A stretch of DNA of 64,000 bases from Paenibacillus humicus NBRC 102415 (GTDB lineage: Bacteria > Bacillota > Bacilli > Paenibacillales > Paenibacillaceae), in the NCBI RefSeq assembly GCF_004000905.1, contig NZ_BIMD01000014.1:42573-106572 (forward strand). The letters are read 5' to 3'. Of this stretch, positions 58,488-64,000 are shown in pieces (position 1 is the stretch's first letter; each line of letters begins with the position of its first letter). The position numbers and the translations under genes are program-made. Under the pieces are notes generated by a model. That model saw only the letters and a list, made by a program, of their open reading frames with translations, made no database searches and was not told the DNA's origin.

Positions 58488-59672
58488 ATGTCCGACATGA
58501 CCGCCTCCCGAACGTTGATGGCGCCCGGAGCAGCAGCCCGGGAAGCCTGGAAACTTCGGGCGTTCTGCTTTTCCATCTATGCTACCCAGGCTGTCCTTGT
58601 CTCCTATTTCCCGCTCTACTTCATCGACAAGGGCTTTTCGAGCCAGCAAATCGGCTTCATTTATTCCTCGGGTCCGATGCTGTCGATTGCAGCCAATCTT
58701 GTCGCAGGGGCGCTGAGCGACAAATACCGCACGATCCGCCGCATTCTTCTCGCCCTGCTGTTCGGGCAGCTCGCTTTCGCCGCCCTGCTTCTTCCGCTCA
58801 GCGCCTTCGGTCCGGTGGCGCTTGTCATGGCCGCCTTCTATCTGTGCCAGACTCCCGTCAACCCGCTCTCGGACAGCCTGCTTCTGATGTCGGCTCCCCA
58901 TACGGGACGCCCTTATGCGCTTATCCGCATATTCGGCTCGCTCGGCTTCTGCATGGCCGCCTATGCCATCGGATTGGTGCTGAAGCTCACCGGAACGGGA
59001 GCGACCGTATCGATCGCGCTGATTACGACGGCGGTGTCGCTCGTAATCGCATGGCAGCTGAGAGACTATCGCGGAGCGAGCGGCAAAATGGACTTCTCCG
59101 GCCTCGTCAAGCTTGTCCGCAGGCCGGACATCATCGCCTTCTTCTCCATCGTGCTCGTCCTTTCCGTCGCCCACCGGATGAACGACGGCTTCCTCGCGCT
59201 CGCCATGCGCGAGCGCGGCGCGAGCGATGCGCTTGTCGGGGCGGCATGGTCGCTGTCCTCGCTGAGCGAAATTCCCGTCCTGTTCCTGCTTGGACGGTAC
59301 GGCAGCCGGTTCAAGGAGCTTCCGTTGCTTGCCATCGCAGCCGCTATGTACGCCGTGCGCTTTTTCCTCAACGCCCGTATCGAGGATCCGTCGCTGTTCC
59401 TGCTGACGCAGCTGATGCACAGCGTATCGTTCGGCATCTTTTTCTCGACGGCCATCCGTTATGTCGCGACGGTCATTCCCGATCAATACCGCGCTTCCGG
59501 AATGGCGCTGTATGCCGTCGTATGGACGGGAATCGCCGGCGTAATCAGCGGCCTCGCCGGGGGCTACTGGTTCCAGCATCTGGGCAGCGCGCCGTTTTTC
59601 TACATCGCCTCCGGCCTAGCCTTGACGGCATCGGCCAGCATCCTCGCCATCCATGCTTGTTCCCGGAACTAA
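58488..59672 (+). CDS. MFS transporter
   Basis: 394 residues. Twelve membrane segments. Conserved pieces: YATQAVLVSYFPLYFIDKGFSSQQIGFIYSSGPMLS, LVAGALSDKYRTIRRIL (the loop 2-3 motif), FGSLGFCMAAYAIGLVL, and a second loop-like FLLGRYGSRFK. It belongs to the nucleoside:proton symporter/LacY-like group (MFS_1_like). Substrate not readable. SD upstream is weak. Followed by a 24-base hairpin terminator. Confidence 0.85.
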   Translation: MSDMTASRTLMAPGAAAREAWKLRAFCFSIYATQAVLVSYFPLYFIDKGFSSQQIGFIYSSGPMLSIAANLVAGALSDKYRTIRRILLALLFGQLAFAALLLPLSAFGPVALVMAAFYLCQTPVNPLSDSLLLMSAPHTGRPYALIRIFGSLGFCMAAYAIGLVLKLTGTGATVSIALITTAVSLVIAWQLRDYRGASGKMDFSGLVKLVRRPDIIAFFSIVLVLSVAHRMNDGFLALAMRERGASDALVGAAWSLSSLSEIPVLFLLGRYGSRFKELPLLAIAAAMYAVRFFLNARIEDPSLFLLTQLMHSVSFGIFFSTAIRYVATVIPDQYRASGMALYAVVWTGIAGVISGLAGGYWFQHLGSAPFFYIASGLALTASASILAIHACSRN

Positions 59673-59689
59673 AAAAAGGCGCAAAAAAA

Positions 59690-59713
59690 CAAGGCCCCCT
59701 TGAGGGGGCCTTG
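59690..59713. terminator. Intrinsic terminator
   Basis: CAAGGCCCCCTTGAGGGGGCCTTG, an almost perfect palindrome with T/A on both sides; ends the MFS gene on the plus strand and perhaps cspA on the minus strand. Confidence 0.75.
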
Positions 59714-59758
59714 TTCTGCTCTATTAGAAGCAAACCCGCCTAAGCGGATCTTATAAAC

Positions 59759-59956
59759 CTACAGTTTAACGACGTTAGCAGCTTGAGGACCGCGGTTGCC
59801 GTCCGTAATGTCGAATTCTACAGCTTGACCTTCGTCCAGCGACTTGAAGCCGTCGGTTTGGATAGCAGAGAAGTGAACGAATACGTCTTCACCGTTCTCG
59901 ACTTGAATGAAACCGTAGCCTTTTTCTGCGTTGAACCACTTAACTGTTCCTTTCAA
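59759..59956 (-). CDS. Cold-shock protein
   Basis: 65 residues: [47 protein letters not shown]1 is KGYGFIQV and RNP2 is VFVHFS, the nucleic-acid-binding sites of the CSD fold. It acts as an RNA chaperone. AGGAGG lies 8 bases before the ATG. The 5' leader is short. Could be named cspB/cspD; the exact paralogue is not decided. Confidence 0.94.
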   Translation of the reverse strand: MKGTVKWFNAEKGYGFIQVENGEDVFVHFSAIQTDGFKSLDEGQAVEFDITDGNRGPQAANVVKL

Positions 59957-60061
59957 ATGAACAACCTCCTAAAATGACGCCGCCTTGGAGAGCGGCGAAT
60001 AAGCCCATTATACACACCAGCCATGCCGATTGCAACGAGCCGGAACGGTTAAATCCATTTT

Positions 60062-60784
60062 TTACCGTACCGGAATCGAGATCTGCAAAAACCGGTCGGA
60101 GCCTGGGATGAACGGCAGTCGGGACGGCATAAGCTCCGTGATTCCGCCTGCAGCCGCAACCGCTTCCATCAATAGTTCCAGATCCGCATTCGGCTCCCAT
60201 CGCAGAGACAGCAGCGGGTAGACCAGAACCCGGCCTCCTGGCGCGCAGATGCGCATCATTTCGAGGAGCGAACGGCGGTGGAATTCATAGCCGAACGACT
60301 CCGCATATAAAAACAGGAAGTGGCTGCAGACGACAAGCGCGAACCGCCCGTCCGCCGCCGGAAGCTCCGGCAGGCTTGCCGCGACGTAGCGGTACTCCGC
60401 TCCGGGCAGCGCCCGATCTGCGGCCGACCGCCCGAGCGCCGCCATCCTGCCCGACCGGTGCCGGTCGAGATCGCCGTAATAGCTCCAGTCGAACTGATTC
60501 TTCAGCCGCTCCAGCTTGGCCGTCGACGCGTCGATCTCCGCAAGCGCAGCTTCATGCCACTGAGGGACAGCGGTTCCATACGTAGGATCGAATGCCGCTG
60601 CCCGATAGCCGCGCGCAGCCGCATCCGCGGTGAACGACGAGGCTCCGCCCGCGACATCCGCGATCTCGCCGGCAGCCAGGTCCTCCCCGGACAGCCCGAA
60701 CATGGCCATGTACTCCTCGAGGCTCCGGCAAGTGACGGCGACTCCCTGCTGCTCGTAAGGCTTCATTCCCATTCCCAAGCTCAT
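60062..60784 (-). CDS. SAM-dependent methyltransferase
   Basis: 240 residues. The SAM loop is IADVAGGASSFTADAAARGYRAAAFDP (motif I, unusual in having VAGG rather than the common DxGxG), then FALVVCSHFLFLYAESFG (motif II/III), and MRICAPGGRVLVYPLLSL. These fit class I methyltransferases, though the substrate is unknown. Start follows GGAGAAGC. Stand-alone between cspA and a divergent small gene. Confidence 0.78.
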   Translation of the reverse strand: MSLGMGMKPYEQQGVAVTCRSLEEYMAMFGLSGEDLAAGEIADVAGGASSFTADAAARGYRAAAFDPTYGTAVPQWHEAALAEIDASTAKLERLKNQFDWSYYGDLDRHRSGRMAALGRSAADRALPGAEYRYVAASLPELPAADGRFALVVCSHFLFLYAESFGYEFHRRSLLEMMRICAPGGRVLVYPLLSLRWEPNADLELLMEAVAAAGGITELMPSRLPFIPGSDRFLQISIPVR

Positions 60785-60943
60785 TCTGCTTCTCCTCCGC
60801 TCTTCTTCTCCGGCGCTCTCTCGGCACCGGCAGAATCTCCATATTCTGGAGATGGTTAGATCCTAACCGATCCGGCGGTTGATTTCCAGCCTTTTTTAAC
60901 GCTATGATGAAGGGATAACAAATAACGGGAGGACAAAAGCCAC

Positions 60944-61177
60944 GTGATTAAGAAGCATCAGATCTATAAACGCGACAAATACAACATGCTCAATGTGGAG
61001 GTCCACGGAAAAACGCTCATCGCCAGGGAAATATCGGACCAGTGGGGCGAAGAATGCTTTACGTTCGTATCCCGTCCCGAAATGATGCACTGGGCGGAGA
61101 ACAGGTTCCGTGCAAGCGACTTCGTCGGACGAGAGGAAGAGCGCACCGCCATCCTGGAAGCGCTCCGCGAAGTCTGA
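60944..61177 (+). CDS. Conserved hypothetical protein (77 aa), GTG start
   Basis: GTG at 60944 with GGGAGG 11 bases before it. MIKKHQIYKRDKYNMLNVEVHGKTLIAREISDQWGEECFTFVSRPEMMHWAENRF: strands then helices, with a W-rich middle. Similar short proteins occur in Paenibacillus near housekeeping genes; no function is known. Divergent from the methyltransferase gene. Confidence 0.6.
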   Translation: MIKKHQIYKRDKYNMLNVEVHGKTLIAREISDQWGEECFTFVSRPEMMHWAENRFRASDFVGREEERTAILEALREV

Positions 61178-61335
61178 CCGTTCCGAACATCCGGCAGGAA
61201 AACGGCGCTCCGCACCGAATGGGATAACCGAGCGGTTGCGCGTTGTCTATTGTCCTGCCCCTATGCAAGGCCGCGCCGGCTTCCCCGCCCATGCAGGCAG
61301 CCGTCAGCAATCCGCAATGGAGGCAACCCTTAGCG

Positions 61336-61515
61336 ATGGATACGACTTCCGCTGCCATTTTCATTCTTTCCGCTTTCGTCCTGGGGGCCGTCATCCTCAT
61401 GAGCCGGAACCAGATCCCCGAGCGGCTGCGCAAGCCGCTCGCCTTGACCGCCATCGTGCTCGTGGCATTCGCTTTCCTCGTCGTTGTCATGACCTTGTTC
61501 AGCCTGGGGACATAA
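61336..61515 (+). CDS. Small membrane protein (59 aa)
   Basis: Started at the ATG at 61336 with GGAGG 13 bases upstream. Two membrane segments, SAAIFILSAFVLGAVILM and LALTAIVLVAFAFLVVVMTLFSLG, joined by a short basic loop (SRNQIPERLRKP). No family recognised. It ends 55 bases before the pepF region. Confidence 0.6.
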   Translation: MDTTSAAIFILSAFVLGAVILMSRNQIPERLRKPLALTAIVLVAFAFLVVVMTLFSLGT

Positions 61516-61729
61516 CGAGGGGAAAGACATGCCATACTAGGCAGACTATGCCTGGTTTGGAGGTCATATCATGAAATGGATTCCGCTGCTCCTGTCCCTC
61601 AGCCTGCTGCCTGGAAGTCCCCAGCGGATTTCCGAACAGAGCGAAGCGGTCCTGTCCCGATCCGGAGCCGGCGGGGCGTTCCCGCCCCCCGCTCAGGCCC
61701 TATCCAAGACCCCGACAAGGAGGCCGACT

Positions 61730-63529
61730 ATGAGCCAAGTACCGAAACGTTCCGAGACCGCGCCAGAATTCCGCTGGAAGCTGGAAGACATTTTCGCCGA
61801 CCAGAAAGCCTGGGACAAGGAATATCAGGAAGCCAAGACCAAGCTTAAATCCGTCGCTTCCTATCAGGGCACGCTCGGCGACGCCGCCAAGCTCAAAGCT
61901 TGCTTCGAGCTGGAAGACGATCTGGGCTACCATGTGGAGCGTCTGTACGTGTATGCCAACATGAAGCATCACGAGGATACGGCCGAGCCCGAATTCCAGG
62001 CCCTGTCCGAAAAATCGCAGCGCCTGAGCGTCGAAGCCGGAGAAGCTCTCAGCTTCATTACGCCCGAGGTGCTCGCCCTTCCCGACGACAAGCTCGATGC
62101 CTACATCGCCGATCCTGAGCTCGCTCCTTTCCGCCATACGCTGGAGGAGATGAAGCGCCAGAAAGCCCATGTCCTCTCCAAGAATGAAGAATCGCTGCTG
62201 GCCCAGGTCGGCAACATCAGCTCTTCGCCGCAGACGATCTTCAGCATGCTGAACAATGCCGATCTGAAGTTCCCCAAGGTCAAGAACGAGAAGGGCGAGG
62301 AAGTCGAGCTCTCCCACGGCCGCTACATCGAGTTTCTCGAGAGCCGCAACCGCCAGGTCCGCGAGGACGCGTTCAAGACGATGTACGCTACATACGGCAA
62401 GCTCAAAAACACGCTGGCCTCGACGCTCAGCTCGAATGTGACCAAGAACGTCTTTTATGCCAAGGCGCGCAAATATCCTTCCGTCCTCGAGATGTCTCTC
62501 TATGGAGACAACATTCCGAAGACGGTCTATACGAACCTGATCGACACGGTGCACAAGTCGCTTCCGCTCATGTACCGCTACATGGAGCTTCGCAAAAAGC
62601 TGCTCGGCGTCGATGAGCTGCATATGTACGATCTGTTCGCCCCGCTCGTGGACGAGTTCGACATGAAGATCACGTTCGACGAGGCCAAGAAAATCACAGC
62701 GGAGAGCTTGAAGCCGCTGGGCGAAGACTATGGCAAGGCGCTTCGGGAAGGCTACTCCAACAGCTGGATCGACGTCTATGAGAACGAAGGCAAGCGCAGC
62801 GGCGCATACAGCTGGGGAGCCTACGGAACGCATCCGTACGTGCTGCTGAACCACAAGGACAACCTCAACAGCATGTTCACGCTGACGCACGAGATGGGCC
62901 ATGCCCTCCACTCGTACTATTCCGACGGCAACCAGAAGTACCGCGACGCGCAGTACACCATCTTCCTCGCCGAAGTGGCGTCCACGCTGAACGAAGCGCT
63001 GCTGATGGACTACCTGCTGAACAAATCCACGGATCCGAAGGAGAAGATGTACCTCCTGACCTATTACGCGGACCAGTTCCGCACGACCGTGTTCCGCCAG
63101 ACGATGTTCGCGGAGTTCGAGAAGATCATCCACGAGAAGGCCGAAGCGGGCGAATCGCTGACGCCGCAGGAGCTGTCCAAGATCTACTACGACCTCAACG
63201 CCCTCTACTACGGCAAAGGCATGGTCGTGGATCAGGACATCGAGATGGAGTGGGCGCGCATCCCGCATTTCTACAACAGCTTCTACGTGTACAAATATGC
63301 GACCGGCTTCTCCGCCGCCACCAGCTTCGCCAAGCAGATTCTGGAGGAAGGACAGCCGGCGGTGGACCGCTACCTCGGCTTCCTGAAGAGCGGCGGCAGC
63401 GACTTCTCGATCAACATTCTCAAGAAGGCCGGCGTCGACATGAGCTCGCCGGAGCCGATCGAGCAGGCGATGAGCGTGTTCGAGAGCGTCATCAGCCAGC
63501 TCGAGGAATTGACGGCTTCGGCCAAATAA
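61730..63529 (+). CDS. pepF: Oligoendopeptidase F
   Basis: 599 residues from the ATG at 61730 (AGGAGG upstream), giving the usual start MSQVPKRSETAPEFRWKLEDIF. The zinc motif is FTLTHEMGHALHSYYS (HExxH), followed by the glutamate in FLAEVASTLNEALLMDYLL. Length and domains match the M3B family. It cleaves peptides of about 7 to 17 residues in the cytoplasm. The same frame is open for 53 codons further upstream to an ATG at 61571 that has its own strong site (GGAGG) and a hydrophobic stretch. Confidence 0.93.
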   Translation: MSQVPKRSETAPEFRWKLEDIFADQKAWDKEYQEAKTKLKSVASYQGTLGDAAKLKACFELEDDLGYHVERLYVYANMKHHEDTAEPEFQALSEKSQRLSVEAGEALSFITPEVLALPDDKLDAYIADPELAPFRHTLEEMKRQKAHVLSKNEESLLAQVGNISSSPQTIFSMLNNADLKFPKVKNEKGEEVELSHGRYIEFLESRNRQVREDAFKTMYATYGKLKNTLASTLSSNVTKNVFYAKARKYPSVLEMSLYGDNIPKTVYTNLIDTVHKSLPLMYRYMELRKKLLGVDELHMYDLFAPLVDEFDMKITFDEAKKITAESLKPLGEDYGKALREGYSNSWIDVYENEGKRSGAYSWGAYGTHPYVLLNHKDNLNSMFTLTHEMGHALHSYYSDGNQKYRDAQYTIFLAEVASTLNEALLMDYLLNKSTDPKEKMYLLTYYADQFRTTVFRQTMFAEFEKIIHEKAEAGESLTPQELSKIYYDLNALYYGKGMVVDQDIEMEWARIPHFYNSFYVYKYATGFSAATSFAKQILEEGQPAVDRYLGFLKSGGSDFSINILKKAGVDMSSPEPIEQAMSVFESVISQLEELTASAK

Positions 63530-63540
63530 GCTTTCATTCC

Positions 63541-63590
63541 AAAAAGCGTCCGTACAGGCAGCTCAAGCTGCTTGAACGGACGCTTTTTTC
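63541..63590 (+). terminator. Intrinsic terminator of pepF
   Basis: AAAAGCGTCCGT pairs with ACGGACGCTTTTTT, with inner CAGCTCAAGCTG. Confidence 0.8.
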
Positions 63591-63662
63591 ATGGGAAATG
63601 GCAAGTGTCAGCAAAGTTGTTTTAATTGGAAAACTTCACGGCCAGCCAAGGCTGCTGAAGGA

Positions 63663-63706
63663 AAGAAGAGCCGAATGGAAGCAGCGCTTTCATTCGGCTC
63701 TTCTTT
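63663..63706 (-). terminator. Probable terminator of the DUF92 gene
   Basis: AAGAAGAGCCGAATG pairs with CATTCGGCTCTTCTT. It lies 40 bases after the DUF92 stop on the minus strand. Confidence 0.7.
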
Positions 63707-63746
63707 GGATTGAAAAAACCCTCCCGCCATTTCTCCGTCTTCGAGG

Positions 63747-64000
63747 CTAGAGCAGCTCCCCGAGCAAGGCAGCCAGCGCCCCGGCCATCAAGGAAGACAG
63801 CAGGTTGACCGCGTCGTTCGTCATCCAGCCAAAGCCGCGGATGCGCTCGGAAGCGGCGCCGCAATGGACGGCGCGCTCCGTCTCGCTGCCGCAGACCCGG
63901 CAGCGGTACATGGCCTGCACGGTCGCACCGAGCCATGAATCGGCGAACGCGCCGGCCAGGCCCGCAGCGGCGCCGGCGAGCAGCAGCGCCAATGCGGGAG
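63747..64000 (-). CDS. C-terminal part of a DUF92 membrane protein (cut by window edge)
   Basis: The visible 84 residues run off the right edge. GLAGAFADSWLGATVQAMYRCRVCGSETERAVHCG, then WMTNDAVNLLSSLMAGALAALLGELL, match the end of DUF92 proteins, which have several membrane segments, a small CxxC pair in the loop and the ND-VNLLSS motif. In eukaryotes and plants such proteins include VTE6-type phytyl-phosphate kinases, so a lipid-phosphate kinase role is possible, but is inferred from distant relatives. Confidence 0.78.
   Translation of the reverse strand, partial: PALALLLAGAAAGLAGAFADSWLGATVQAMYRCRVCGSETERAVHCGAASERIRGFGWMTNDAVNLLSSLMAGALAALLGELL

Overview
The window looks like a chromosomal stretch of a GC-rich, spore-forming Firmicute, most likely Paenibacillus or a close relative. 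Reasons seen in the sequence: strong AGGAGG-type ribosome binding sites throughout, Bacillus-type families (YneQ, YwbE, YkvI, YugP, YesL, YitT, DUF3906, CD3324), two YjcZ-type mini-proteins, a YtpB-type (DUF2600) terpene synthase, a GlnR/TnrA box and a Bacillus-like 6S RNA gene. The genus is an inference from gene content; no 16S gene is present.

Positions 1 to about 9820 are one end of an integrated mobile element sitting against tRNA-Leu(CAG). From the chromosomal side inwards it has a tyrosine integrase and an excisionase (+ strand), a 900-base non-coding stretch with a 27-base inverted repeat and a decayed gene, a two-gene AT-rich cassette (a membrane protein plus a Shedu-type DUF4263 nuclease), parA and parB, two small element-type genes, and a Tad/Flp-like set (SAF-domain CpaB-like protein, two P-loop-type proteins without a normal Walker A lysine, and the start of a probable CpaF-like gene) that runs off the left edge. 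A second, incomplete copy of the tRNA-Leu 5' half lies 130 bases from the intact gene, between it and the tRNA promoter.

From about 10.1 kb the sequence is ordinary chromosome. 10-17 kb: small unknown genes, xpt, ykvI, a glycosyltransferase, a diguanylate cyclase, a HAD hydrolase and a metallophosphatase. 17-21 kb: a PspA membrane-stress operon (pspA, DUF350, DUF4178, DUF4247 lipoprotein) and an AI-2E-type permease. 21-30 kb: DUF3891, a serpin lipoprotein, a LacI regulator/kinase/GH4 sugar operon with two matched operators, a hydrolase, a nitroreductase, yneQ and ywbE. 30-39 kb: a DEAD-box helicase, a YjcZ mini-protein, a CD3324-type regulator behind an unusual leader region, a pseudouridine synthase, pyrD-relQ, an L,D-transpeptidase, ferredoxin and dinB. 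39-50 kb: cimA, a thiol-disulfide protein, an M67 peptidase, a DUF294/exonuclease pair, amtB under nitrogen control, a MerR regulator with a YugP-type peptidase, rhomboid, tpx, DUF1499, 6S RNA and YesL. 50-64 kb: a second YjcZ, a CshA-type helicase, YitT, a DUF4015 glycoside hydrolase, DUF3906, pfkA, ytpB with a small partner, an MFS permease, a cold-shock protein, a methyltransferase, pepF and the end of a DUF92 gene.

The best candidates for something not well described are the Shedu nuclease paired with a membrane protein, the Tad-like module inside the integrated element, and a 10-codon ORF with a perfect hairpin and terminator upstream of the CD3324-type regulator.
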